DNA of 64,000 nucleotides from Citrobacter amalonaticus (GTDB taxonomy: Bacteria > Pseudomonadota > Gammaproteobacteria > Enterobacterales > Enterobacteriaceae): NCBI RefSeq assembly GCF_002918555.1, contig NZ_PQMB01000009.1, forward strand, positions 62,001 to 126,000, given 5' to 3'. Under the pieces are notes generated by a model. It did no database searches. It was given only the letters and a program-made list of their open reading frames with translations, and had not been told where the DNA came from. Made by a program: the position numbers and the translations under genes. Position 1 is the stretch's first letter, and every line of letters starts with the position of its first letter. Below, one piece after another: positions 15,266 to 23,349 of the stretch.

Positions 15266-15729
15266 ACGCGCTTCACCTCATTGATTGCCCACTGCAGGTG
15301 ACTCCAGTTGAATCCGTCATTCGCATCATGATTGTGCTGCGCCAGCTCCATCGCCGCGTCGACTTCTGCGTCCTCAAGGGAGTCATCCAGTGCCAGAAAA
15401 TCCTCAGCCAGCCAGAACGCACCACAGCAGAGCGTATCGTCCGGGTATTCAGAAAGGCGTTGTTTAAACGCAGCGACTGTCATAGTGCGTGACAGCGTGA
15501 TACTGGCCGGAAAAACACTGTCGGCCACATCGTTCCAGTTCCATTCATCACTGTCCGGCACAGGCCGCTCCACAGTTTCCGTGGTCACGCCAGGCAGCCG
15601 TGATAAACGTTCCAGAATCTCCCACAGATACAGCTTCTCTCCGCTGCCATCTTCACTGCCGAGATGATGTCCGTTGATATACAACGCAAATTCGCCATTT
15701 TCCAGGTCGATACAGGTCACTCTGAACAT
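15262..15729 (-). CDS. Leading-region hypothetical protein
   Basis: A 155-residue strongly acidic protein (many Asp and Glu, such as DDSLEDAEVDAAMELAQ near residue 114). It is the first gene after repeat copy B and is coupled to the following gene. No known domain seen. As for its neighbour, the acidity recalls DNA-mimic anti-restriction proteins of leading regions, which is speculation. Start ATG 15729 lies 51 bp from the repeat. Confidence 0.6.
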   Translation of the reverse strand: MFRVTCIDLENGEFALYINGHHLGSEDGSGEKLYLWEILERLSRLPGVTTETVERPVPDSDEWNWNDVADSVFPASITLSRTMTVAAFKQRLSEYPDDTLCCGAFWLAEDFLALDDSLEDAEVDAAMELAQHNHDANDGFNWSHLQWAINEVKRV

Positions 15730-15779
15730 AATATTGTCCTTACACCGTCAGGGTGAGCAGGAGGCATCACCGCGATACC

Positions 15780-16018
15780 GTTCCCTGCCGCACGCTGCCT
15801 GTTCGTCGAGTCCGGTAGCGGGTCAACGCCGACCGTGGAATACCGCAGCCGTCATCTTTTCGACGGTGAGGATATGCCGCGAAAGCGGCTTGAAGGGCGT
15901 ACCTCATCATGGCGAGGGCATGGCGTAAATCATAACGACGCCGGGCCTGAGCGATAAATACGCCCGTCCCGTGTCCGCCCGGACGCGGCACACTGGCAGC
16001 GGGTGGCAGGCATATTCC
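15780..16018. repeat. Leading-region repeat, copy B (possible single-strand promoter)
   Basis: This is the second copy of the segment at 14607-14842, in the same orientation, with several small differences and the same hairpins. It stands directly upstream of the acidic two-gene leftward operon. Between it and the LexA box (16019-16163) there is no gene; a DnaA-box-like TGTGGATAA occurs at 16070-16078. Confidence 0.7.
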
Positions 16019-16163
16019 CGAACTACCAACAGTTCTACTGCGCTCCTCCACAGGGTTATTAACCGATTCTGTGGATAACCTGACATCTGTTTTTCCAGGC
16101 AGAACAGTTACCTGACAGGAAACGGCAAAATTTCACTTGCAGGACAGGAAATATCTTAAATAA

Positions 16164-16183
16164 TACTGTATATGCAAACAGGC
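16164..16183 (+). promoter_or_regulatory. LexA box of umuDC
   Basis: TACTGTATATGCAAACAG contains CTGT-N8-ACAG, the core of a LexA operator, 17 bp before the umuD start. It predicts SOS induction of umuDC. Confidence 0.8.
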
Positions 16184-16199
16184 ATTTTAAGAGGTTGCC

Positions 16200-16622
16200 A
16201 TGTTACTTTTTGTCTCCCCCAAACCCGAGCCGGTGCAGTCCACCGCACCACTATTCACTGAACGTTGTCCGGCAGGGTTTCCGTCGCCGGCCGCTGATTA
16301 CACGGAGGAGGAACTGGACCTGAATGCCTACTGTATCCGGCGTCCGGCTGCAACCTTCTTTGTACGGGCCATAGGTGATTCAATGAAAGACATGGGTTTG
16401 CACTCCGGCGATCTGATGGTTGTCGACAAAGCCGAAAAACCGCTGCAGGGTGACATCGTCATCGCGGAAACAGACGGCGAATTTACAGTTAAACGCCTGC
16501 AGCTGAAGCCCCGTATCGCCCTGCTGCCGATGAATCCGGCTTACCCCACGCTCTATCCGGAGGAACTGCAGATTTTCGGCGTGGTGATGGCATTCATACA
16601 TAAGACGCGGAGTACGAACTGA
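16200..16622 (+). CDS. umuD: Translesion polymerase subunit UmuD
   Basis: A 140-residue LexA-like self-cleaving protein. The cleavage site is Ala25-Gly26 (RCPAGFPSP), the nucleophile Ser61 (GDSMKDMG) and the general base Lys98 (VKRL), so the Ser-Lys dyad is complete. RecA filaments trigger cleavage to UmuD-prime, which joins UmuC to form a polymerase V-type enzyme for error-prone bypass. Length equals that of plasmid MucA/ImpA/UmuD relatives. Start ATG 16200 follows AAGAGG by about six bases, and a LexA box lies upstream. Its stop overlaps umuC (TGATG). Confidence 0.93.
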   Translation: MLLFVSPKPEPVQSTAPLFTERCPAGFPSPAADYTEEELDLNAYCIRRPAATFFVRAIGDSMKDMGLHSGDLMVVDKAEKPLQGDIVIAETDGEFTVKRLQLKPRIALLPMNPAYPTLYPEELQIFGVVMAFIHKTRSTN

Positions 16623-17893
16623 TGTTTGCGCTCGCTGATGTGAATTCGTTCTATGCGAGCTGTGAAAAAGTGTTTCGTCCTGACCTGCGTAACAGGCCCG
16701 TTGTGGTGCTCAGTAACAACGATGGTTGCGTCATCGCGCGCAGTGCCGAAGCGAAACGGCTGGGTATTAAAATGGGCGTCCCCTGGTTTCAGCTGAAGCA
16801 GGCCGAATTCCCTGAGCCGGTCATCACATTCTCGAGCAATTATGAGCTCTATGCGTCTATGTCGAACAGGGTTATGTCTCACCTCGAGGAACTGGCGCCG
16901 CGGGTAGAGCAGTATTCTATTGATGAGATGTTTCTCGATATCCGCGGTATAGACAGCTGCATCGATTTTGAGGAGTACGGCCGGCAGCTGCGCGAGCACG
17001 TTCGCTCAGGAACGGGGCTGACAATTGGTGTAGGGATGGGGCCGACCAAAACGCTGGCTAAAAGTGCGCAATGGGCGTCGAAAGAGTGGCCACAGTTCGG
17101 TGGGGTGCTTGCCCTGACGTCACATAATCCGAAGCGAACGGAGAAACTGCTCACACTGCAGCCGGTGGAGGAAATCTGGGGAGTAGGTCGCAGGATCTCA
17201 AAGACGCTTAATTCGATGGGCATCATTACGGCACTGCAGCTAGCGCGCGCGAACCCTGTATTTATCAGGAAGAATTTCAACGTTGTGCTGGAGAGAACAG
17301 TCCGGGAACTCAACGGAGAAAGCTATATTTCGCTGGAACAAGCGCCTCCGCCAAAACAGCAGATTGTCTGCAGCCGGTCTTTTGGGGAGCGTGTCACGAC
17401 GTATGAAGCTATGCGGCAGGCAGTCTGTCAGTACGCTGAGCGAGCAGCTGAAAAGCTGCGCGGCGAGCGGCAGTTCTGCAGGCATATATCTGTATTTGTT
17501 AAGACGTCACCGTTCGCGGTGAACGAACCGTATTACGGGAATATGACCAGTGAGAAACTGATGACTCCCACACAGGATACCAGGGACATCATAGCCGCAG
17601 CGGTGAAAGCACTGGACCGGATCTGGGTGAATGGGCATCGATATGCAAAAGCGGGTTGTATGCTCAACGATTTCTCACCAACAGGGGTGTCGCAACTGAA
17701 CCTGTTCGATGATACTCAGCCCCGAAGCAACAGCAATCAGCTGATGAAAGTCGTGGACGGTATTAACCATTCAGGGCTGGGAAAAGTGTGGTTTGCGGGA
17801 CGGGGAATTGCACCTGAATGGCAAATGAAGCGAGAAATGCTTTCACCAGCCTATACGACTCGCTGGTCTGAATTGCCAATAGCCAAACTATAA
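16622..17893 (+). CDS. umuC: Translesion DNA polymerase subunit UmuC
   Basis: A 423-residue Y-family polymerase. Active-site features are [13 protein letters not shown] at residues 6-18 and [12 protein letters not shown] near residue 99, with the catalytic Asp-Glu pair. A helix-hairpin-helix region follows ([20 protein letters not shown] near 181), then the little-finger domain and the C-terminal part that ends with the beta-clamp-type motif QLNLFDD near residue 358. Full length, no frameshift. One-base overlap with umuD makes it a coupled operon under LexA. On a plasmid this adds mutagenic repair to the host after DNA damage. Confidence 0.93.
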   Translation: MFALADVNSFYASCEKVFRPDLRNRPVVVLSNNDGCVIARSAEAKRLGIKMGVPWFQLKQAEFPEPVITFSSNYELYASMSNRVMSHLEELAPRVEQYSIDEMFLDIRGIDSCIDFEEYGRQLREHVRSGTGLTIGVGMGPTKTLAKSAQWASKEWPQFGGVLALTSHNPKRTEKLLTLQPVEEIWGVGRRISKTLNSMGIITALQLARANPVFIRKNFNVVLERTVRELNGESYISLEQAPPPKQQIVCSRSFGERVTTYEAMRQAVCQYAERAAEKLRGERQFCRHISVFVKTSPFAVNEPYYGNMTSEKLMTPTQDTRDIIAAAVKALDRIWVNGHRYAKAGCMLNDFSPTGVSQLNLFDDTQPRSNSNQLMKVVDGINHSGLGKVWFAGRGIAPEWQMKREMLSPAYTTRWSELPIAKL

Positions 17894-17915
17894 CGAGGCA
17901 AAAACACAAGAGAAC

Positions 17916-17938
17916 TCGTGGTGATTTCACTATGAAAT
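17916..17938. other. parS: Candidate parS centromere of the first parAB module (P1 type)
   Basis: TCGTGGTGATTTCACTATG then AAAT closely follows the core of P1 parS as I remember it (TCGTGGCGATTTCACCTTG), including the ATTTCAC heptamer for ParB. It sits just downstream of parB, where P1 parS lies. Confidence 0.6.
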
Positions 17939-18002
17939 AATTTTAAAAAAACCTTTATAATCAATGTAATAATCATTAAAAAAGCATGGTGAAAATAGTA
18001 AG

Positions 18003-18032
18003 AAAAAGGATGCCTAATGGCATCCTTTTGTT
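18003..18032. terminator. Bidirectional terminator between umuC and parB
   Basis: The stem AAAAGGATGCC / GGCATCCTTTT with a four-base loop has T-runs on both strands, eight bases past the parB stop on its 3-prime side, and so can serve both convergent transcripts. Confidence 0.75.
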
Positions 18033-18039
18033 TTAATTG

Positions 18040-19011
18040 TTATCCCCCCGATGAAGGCAGTTTTTCAAGAATACGCTTGATAGCTTCATCAATCTCTGAC
18101 TGCACTTCATTAGATATCCGTGAGAATTCATAAACAACAAGCCGCTTCTTCGAGTCTGTTTTCTTCCTTGCAAACTGGTTGCGATCAGCAAACTCTCTCA
18201 ACTTCTCAGTTTCAACAGTTTTGGCAGGCCGGTCCATAAGAGCTTTGCTCTCTGCCCGAAAGACTGCCAAGATTTTGCTTTTATCAATTGCTGGATAATC
18301 AGGCAGAGCCATCAGCTTTTGCCGCACTTTATCCATTAACTCCTTCACTGACGTTTTTTTGTGATTTGCTTCTTCAGACAGTTTCAACAAAAATTGATAA
18401 TCCGACAGCGAAATATCATTTATTACAGGAAATACAGAGATCATTTCGTCCGGTACTGATGCCGCCTGAAATGCCCGTGTGACTTTTGCAGAAGAGATAT
18501 TTTCAGCCAGAGCGATCTCTTCTTTAGTCATACTGGTCCCATAGGTAACTTCCAGTCGTTTTCCCAGTTCACGCAGACTATGCTCTCTTGCAGTCTGTAT
18601 GTCTTTTGCAAGCTGCCTTGCGTCTGCAAGATCAATATCGTCTTTTGTTACCAAAATTTCGAATTTTACGTTGTTATACATGCAGGCAGCCCGACGACGA
18701 GTACCGTCTAATATTTCAATTCGTCCGTTCACTTCCCGACCAATAGCCGGAAAGAATTGTTGAAGTTTAATCGTGCGGGAAATGTCAGTAACTGACTCGC
18801 GCGAAAGCATAGCCTGGTCACGTCCATTAACCGAAGCGTCAACGAACGTCTTTGATTCAATCTCTCCGCTTAACACTACCGTTTTGACAAATTTAGCCTG
18901 CTTACCTGATTTAAGTGTAAAGGTTTTGACATCTCCGTCACCTTCAAGCATACGGGCGAACTCTGAATTGCTATTACCCAGAACGCGCCCACGAGCTAAA
19001 ACCCTTTTCAT
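18040..19011 (-). CDS. parB: Partition protein ParB, P1/SopB type (module 1)
   Basis: A 323-residue ParB. The N-terminal box II-like region (NGRDQAMLSRESV, then IEILDGTRRRAACMY near residues 97-111) carries the CTPase/arginine-patch part. A helix-turn-helix follows (TKEEIALAENISSAKVTRAFQ near 161-181), and the C-terminal basic dimer part ends with FSRISNEVQSEIDEAIKRIL. It binds parS, spreads and recruits ParA. It overlaps the parA stop by 4 bp. It is clearly related to, but well diverged from, the ParB at 28.0 kb. Confidence 0.88.
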   Translation of the reverse strand: MKRVLARGRVLGNSNSEFARMLEGDGDVKTFTLKSGKQAKFVKTVVLSGEIESKTFVDASVNGRDQAMLSRESVTDISRTIKLQQFFPAIGREVNGRIEILDGTRRRAACMYNNVKFEILVTKDDIDLADARQLAKDIQTAREHSLRELGKRLEVTYGTSMTKEEIALAENISSAKVTRAFQAASVPDEMISVFPVINDISLSDYQFLLKLSEEANHKKTSVKELMDKVRQKLMALPDYPAIDKSKILAVFRAESKALMDRPAKTVETEKLREFADRNQFARKKTDSKKRLVVYEFSRISNEVQSEIDEAIKRILEKLPSSGG

Positions 19012-20213
19012 TTGGACGCTCCCCGGATGAATTCAATGCGATCAAAAACGGCTTTAGTAAAACGTTCCGCTTCGGTACGTGCTTTTTTCAGTGCCTCTGC
19101 ACTGCCTGGGTACGAAACAGGGTTAGCACTAATGATGGTGTCGAAAGATTCACCACATCGTTCGAATCCGTCCAACCGTGGAAGTGACGAGTCCAGAATG
19201 TTACTTGCATACACCTCACGAGCCAGACTATGGGACGTCTCGTGATCGCGCTTACTGGTCATTTTTGACATAAATCCGATACTTGCACTCAGGCGTGGCT
19301 CCACACCTTCCTCTTCAAGACGTTCGAGCATTTCAGGCAAACGTGTTAAGTATTTAAGGGTTGAATGGAAATCAACCTGTGCCGGTGGGGTAGGGGTCAG
19401 AAGCAAATCACTCGCTGCCAGACCATTCAGAAGGAAGGGATCAAGATGAGGGCCAGTATCAATGAAGACAAAATCATAATCACCTGCGATACGGTCAATG
19501 ATTGTTTTCCTGAGAACTTCAGAAGGCTTAAGACCTGGTAAATGTTCTGCAACCAAAGACTCCCATTGGCTCGCCACGAAGCCGTCATCAATAGATGCAG
19601 GGATCACATCAACGCCAGGAATAATGGTGGGCCGAATAACCGCTTCTCGCAATGTTTCAGCATCGAGATCATTCAGCATTGCCTGAGCGGCGGTTTCAAG
19701 CACAGTACCAATGCTATGAGTGTGGTCCAAAAACATGGTACTAGATGCCTGCGGATCAAGGTCTATAACCAGGATACGAAGATCATGGCGGAGCAAGTCC
19801 TGATGTACACGTAACGCGTGTGCAAGCGTTACTGTACTGACGGTTTTTGATACACCACCTTTAAGGTTTACAACGAAAATCACATAAGGATCTTTATGGA
19901 TATCTCGGTATTTAGGTATCTGTCGATGAGCGTAGATATCAATAACATTCTGTATCGTCAGAGCATATTGTTCGACGTTACCAACCTGCTTTTTATTAAA
20001 CACGTAGCCGCTTTCTTCCATTTCTTTTACGGCCAATTCAACTATACGACGGCTCAATTTTGGTAACTTTGCCACAGCATTTCGAGTATATGTCTGATGA
20101 TATTCAGTCAGATTAAATTCTTTCCTTTGCTCCTCGATATCCCGGCTCATAGCCTGGAGTAAAGCACTTGCTCTGAGCGCTATAGTACCCACACTACCGT
20201 AATCGCGTTTCAT
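19008..20213 (-). CDS. parA: Partition ATPase ParA, P1 type Ia (module 1)
   Basis: A 401-residue type Ia ParA. The frame extends to 20354, but ATG 20213 (MKRDYGSVGTIALRAS) has GAGGGGATAATA upstream and fits the family length. An N-terminal winged-helix autoregulatory part (residues 1-105) is followed by the deviant Walker A VNLKGGVSKTVSTVT (near 118-132), Walker A-prime/B strands (ILVIDLDPQASSTMF; FVFIDTGPHLD) and the C-terminal GFERCGESFDTIISANP. It drives plasmid segregation over the nucleoid and represses its own operon. The P1-like parS at 17.9 kb completes the module. Confidence 0.9.
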   Translation of the reverse strand: MKRDYGSVGTIALRASALLQAMSRDIEEQRKEFNLTEYHQTYTRNAVAKLPKLSRRIVELAVKEMEESGYVFNKKQVGNVEQYALTIQNVIDIYAHRQIPKYRDIHKDPYVIFVVNLKGGVSKTVSTVTLAHALRVHQDLLRHDLRILVIDLDPQASSTMFLDHTHSIGTVLETAAQAMLNDLDAETLREAVIRPTIIPGVDVIPASIDDGFVASQWESLVAEHLPGLKPSEVLRKTIIDRIAGDYDFVFIDTGPHLDPFLLNGLAASDLLLTPTPPAQVDFHSTLKYLTRLPEMLERLEEEGVEPRLSASIGFMSKMTSKRDHETSHSLAREVYASNILDSSLPRLDGFERCGESFDTIISANPVSYPGSAEALKKARTEAERFTKAVFDRIEFIRGASK

Positions 20214-20374
20214 TATTATCCCCTCAAGATGGAATCCTTGCACACTGATGGCGTAAAAGCTCACGCTATTGTACACAACAAACAGAAATGTACAACATAT
20301 TACGATACGGCTTTCATTTTTTGTACGTCGCTGGTAATCTTTCACGTAGATCAAAAAGACAACTGAGGCTGTAC

Positions 20375-20446
20375 TCTGTTCAAAACTTGCTTCTGAGTAA
20401 GGTGAAGCCCGGCGGGCGCGTCAGTCTGTCATATTTGGGTATATAC
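20375..20446 (+). repeat. Direct repeat flanking the toxin-antitoxin pair, left copy
   Basis: Shares blocks TCTGTTCA, AACTTGCTTCTGAG and GGGCGCGTCAG-CTGTCA with 21461-21538 in the same orientation. The two copies bracket the phd-relE module. Confidence 0.6.
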
Positions 20447-20524
20447 AAAAGTATATTCAAATTAATTATTGCCCGGAGACTAAATTAGGACTATATTTAA
20501 ACCTCTTGGTTATGTGAGGCTGCA

Positions 20525-20752
20525 ATGAAAGTTGAAACCATTAGCTACGTGAAGAAAAATGCCGCCACGCTCGATCTTGCAGAGCCTATCCTGGTAACAC
20601 AGAACGGCGTTCCGGCTTATGTGATTGAGTCCTACGATGCCCAGCAGGAGCGAGAAAGCGCCATCGCGCTTCTTAAGCTGTTAACTATTTCAGAGAAAGA
20701 CAAGGCTGACGGCAACGTATTCAGCAGAGAACAACTGTTGGCGAACCTGTAA
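20525..20752 (+). CDS. Phd/YefM-type antitoxin
   Basis: A 75-residue antitoxin: KVETISYVKKNAATLDL then EPILVTQNGVPAYVIESYD is the Phd/YefM DNA-binding domain, and the C-terminal LLKLLTISEKDKADGNVFS then REQLLANL is the toxin-binding tail. It starts at ATG 20525 behind GTGAGG. It overlaps the toxin by one base (TAATG), the usual coupled arrangement. The antitoxin should repress the pair by binding its promoter. A degenerate copy of the end of this gene is found at 30.3 kb. Confidence 0.85.
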   Translation: MKVETISYVKKNAATLDLAEPILVTQNGVPAYVIESYDAQQERESAIALLKLLTISEKDKADGNVFSREQLLANL

Positions 20753-21078
20753 TGAATGTCGTCATTCAGTACACTAAAACGGTTAAGGTCTGCATCGAAG
20801 ATATAGCCAGTCATTTACGGCGCATCGAGGTAGAGCCAAAGGACGTGATCACCGCCATTATTGAGCACTTTGAAAAGAGGGTGAGAGATTTCCCGCTAGG
20901 GTGTCAGGTCTGCCCTGAATTGCTCAAAATTGGTTGTGCAAAATACCGGGAGTGCAACACACCGGATGGTTATAGGGTGCTATATTCTGTCGATGGCAAA
21001 GAAATAACCGCACATGCCATCCTTTCTCATAAGCAGGATATTAAACAATTATTATTTAAACGTCTGATTAGCATCTGA
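20752..21078 (+). CDS. RelE/ParE superfamily toxin
   Basis: A 108-residue protein of the RelE/ParE fold: a long N-terminal helix pair (KVCIEDIASHLRRIEVEPKD), the central NTPDGYRVLYSVDGKEI and a C-terminal AHAILSHKQDIKQLLFKRL. RelE-like members cut mRNA on the ribosome and ParE-like ones poison gyrase; the sequence alone does not decide. It appears full length and is paired with the antitoxin upstream, so it probably stabilises the plasmid. Confidence 0.8.
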   Translation: MNVVIQYTKTVKVCIEDIASHLRRIEVEPKDVITAIIEHFEKRVRDFPLGCQVCPELLKIGCAKYRECNTPDGYRVLYSVDGKEITAHAILSHKQDIKQLLFKRLISI

Positions 21079-21092
21079 AGGAGGGGAATGAC

Positions 21093-21323
21093 ATATTAAA
21101 AAAAGCAAAAATATACAAAGCGGCAATCTCTATTGTTGCCTTATTTTCCTTTGTTTATTGGGGGCTTGATCCTGATGTTATTTGTAAGGTAATCAGTGAA
21201 ACGCCTCAAACCTGCGGTTATTCTAAAGGGGGCTCAATGATGAATGCTTTTGGTTCCCTCTTCGCTTTCATGTTAAGCGCTATGGCAGCAGCAATACTTG
21301 CACTATGGGTCCGTAAAGATTGA
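21093..21323 (+). CDS. Small membrane protein ORF without a standard start
   Basis: Just after the toxin a frame of about 76 codons encodes two hydrophobic segments (AAISIVALFSFVYWGL; FGSLFAFMLSAMAAAILALW) and ends in VRKD. A strong AGGAGG lies eight bases before codon ATA at 21093, while the ATG at 21088 opens a different frame that stops after three codons. Either a rare ATA start, a small indel, or internal ATG 21238 (28 residues) is used. A gene, possibly broken; function unknown. Confidence 0.35.
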   Translation: MLKKAKIYKAAISIVALFSFVYWGLDPDVICKVISETPQTCGYSKGGSMMNAFGSLFAFMLSAMAAAILALWVRKD

Positions 21324-21460
21324 GACTAAGTTGAGTTGACGCGATCGGACAGAAGCCCATATCTTCCATGAAAGAGCGTGCCAGCAGCCTTTTTTCTGCC
21401 TCCATTTAAATTCCCTTCAACCTGGACGTTCAGGTGATTGAGCACAACGCAAACCGTGAG

Positions 21461-21538
21461 TCTGTTCAGAACTTGCTTCTGAGCAGCGAGGGGTTGGACA
21501 AGCCCTGCGGGCGCGTCAGCCTGTCACATTGGGGTATG
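21461..21538 (+). repeat. Direct repeat flanking the toxin-antitoxin pair, right copy
   Basis: Second copy of the repeat at 20375-20446. Here it lies in an open stretch (about 21418-21560) reading DVQVIEHNANRESVQNLLLS, which may be the 3-prime remnant of an old gene. Nothing else is seen in 21324-21595. Confidence 0.5.
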
Positions 21539-21795
21539 CTCTATATATACCATCAGTAAAAATGCTAGAGAATGTTATTGTGACCACATAAGTGATGTCA
21601 TTTTCAGAAGACAACTGCACGAAATGTCAGAAGACGATTACACTGACGTTCCACTATGTGAATCTCTGTTCATCGCTCAGTTAGCTCTTCTCCGTTCCCA
21701 CCACTTCTTACGCAGCATACATACTTCGGTGCTGGCCGAAGCGTCATGCTTTCGTCGGTAATAAACTGACCGGAAATTAACGACGGAGCTAAATC

Positions 21796-22119
21796 ATGAT
21801 TGCGGTACTTTTTGAGGCAGATGCCCTGCCTGAGGCACAGGAAAGATATCTTCAGCTTGCTGCCGGGCTGAAGCCTTTACTGTCAGACACGCCGGGTTTT
21901 ATTTCTATTGAACGCTACCAGAGCCTGAGCACGCCCGGAAAAATCCTTTCTTTGTCATGGTGGGAAGATGAGGAATCTGTGGCAGGATGGAAGCAAAATG
22001 TTATGCACCAGGCTGCGCAGAAAGAAGGTAAGCAGTCAATTTTTTCATTCTACAGAATACGCGTTGCCAGAGTATTCCGTGATTACTCTTCTGATAAGGA
22101 GGCACATCAACATGTATGA
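21796..22119 (+). CDS. Antibiotic biosynthesis monooxygenase (ABM) family protein
   Basis: A 107-residue protein with the ABM dimeric ferredoxin-like pattern: [20 protein letters not shown] at the start, [15 protein letters not shown] and [18 protein letters not shown] in the middle. Such proteins oxidise small aromatic substrates or degrade haem or quinol-like compounds; the substrate is unknown. Start ATG 21796 is behind GGAG. It overlaps the ACT gene by 8 bp, and a broken ArsR-type regulator follows, so the three formed an operon. Cargo of the Tn402-like element. Confidence 0.75.
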   Translation: MIAVLFEADALPEAQERYLQLAAGLKPLLSDTPGFISIERYQSLSTPGKILSLSWWEDEESVAGWKQNVMHQAAQKEGKQSIFSFYRIRVARVFRDYSSDKEAHQHV

Positions 22120-22504
22120 CATTCACGTCATTTTAAGCAATACTCCGGGTTCGCTTGGCTCACTTGGCAGTGTGCTGGGTAAAAACGGTGTGGGACTTGA
22201 AGGAGGCGGAGTATTTTCAACGCCTGATGCCGGACACGCGCATTTCCTTGTTGAAGACGGTGAAAAAGCACGCAAGGTTCTGATTGATGCCGGTTTTGAG
22301 GTCAGCAGTGTGCGCAGCCCTCTGATAAGAAAATTACCTCAGGAACGACCCGGGGAGCTTGGAGAAATAGCGGACACAATTGCCCGGAACGGCATTAACA
22401 TCCTGGTACAGTACAGTGACCACAGTAATCGGCTCATTTTAGTTACGGATGATGATACCCGGGCAGCTGAAGTAACCCAAAAATGGGCAATACATTCTGG
22501 ATGA
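22112..22504 (+). CDS. ACT-domain amino-acid-binding-like protein
   Basis: A 130-residue protein beginning at ATG 22112 behind AAGGAGG; the longer frame from 21968 lies inside the ABM gene. It has two ACT-type halves: [20 protein letters not shown] with [11 protein letters not shown], and [23 protein letters not shown] domains bind small ligands, often amino acids. No catalytic domain is attached. Its role beside a monooxygenase and an ArsR-type regulator may be as ligand sensor, which is inference. Confidence 0.75.
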   Translation: MYDIHVILSNTPGSLGSLGSVLGKNGVGLEGGGVFSTPDAGHAHFLVEDGEKARKVLIDAGFEVSSVRSPLIRKLPQERPGELGEIADTIARNGINILVQYSDHSNRLILVTDDDTRAAEVTQKWAIHSG

Positions 22505-22644
22505 ACCTCCTGAAAAATGGACACAATAGTGAGCCGGATAATGCTCTTGAAACATCCATGGCTATGGTTGCTTCTGCCATATCTGACCCGTCGAGGGTCA
22601 GTATTCTGTGCGCCCTGATGGACGGGCGCGTGGACAGCTACTGA
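22501..22644 (+). pseudogene. Truncated ArsR-family transcription regulator
   Basis: ATG 22501 overlaps the ACT stop (ATGA). The frame reads SMAMVASAISDPSRVSILC then ALMDGR, the start of an ArsR-type winged helix. It then loses the frame: the next bases would encode AWTATELS with two extra bases, but as written give VDSY and a stop. Directly after, at about 22646, the sequence changes to the tniQ remnant. So the regulator has both a frameshift and loss of its C-terminal two thirds. Confidence 0.7.
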
Positions 22645-22646
22645 AC

Positions 22647-22889
22647 TCAGCCAGCGAAACTCATACTGCGGAGTCGCTCCAGTTCGATGCCACTACGTTG
22701 CGCGATCGCTCTTAATAACGACAGCGGTGGTGCCTCGTCCAGATCAACCACCTGGTCGTGCCCAAGGTAATGATCCAGCAGGTCACGAACCTCCATGCGA
22801 TAACAACCAGCGATGCGATGAAGCCATGAGGACAGCGCCTCTCCTTCTCCCGGAGCCGGATGTAATGGCCAGCGTGAGGCCAGCTTCAT
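22647..22889 (-). pseudogene. tniQ: N-terminal remnant of tniQ
   Basis: Eighty codons (RWPLHPAPGEGEALSSWLHR, then IAGCYRMEVRDLLDHYLG) match the N-terminus of TniQ, the target-selection partner of Tn402/Tn5053 and relative of Tn7 TnsD. The protein should be several times longer; it ends at the junction with the arsR fragment. It overlaps the tniB end by 4 bp as in intact elements. Confidence 0.8.
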
Positions 22890-23349
22890 ATCAGTTCCCG
22901 CTCAAATTGCCTTCGTCGCTCGGTGGGACCTGTGTAATCCGCCATGCTGAGCGTACGTTGATTGATCGCTTCTTCACCGCTCTCCACGGCGGCTACTGCC
23001 GCCGCTATCAACAAGTGCGCAAGTTCACCGATAGTGCCTTCACTGCGAGCCAGCAGGTAACGGACAATATCCTGTGTGGCAATCGGTGATGGCTGCCGTA
23101 ACATGAGTGAAGCCGCAAATCTAGCCAGCAACGAACTGCAATCTTCACTTACCTCCCATAACGGCAGCACCACAGGCTCAAACCTGTTTTCCAGTTGGTC
23201 GTCTGAACGGATGGCCAGATAGGCATCACGCGTGCCGACACCAACCAGTGGTATGCGGAGCTCGTTGCCGAGAAAACGCAACAGATTGAGAAACTCCCGC
23301 CGGTTTACACTGTTACCAGCCAGAATATTGTGCAGCTCATCGATCACCA

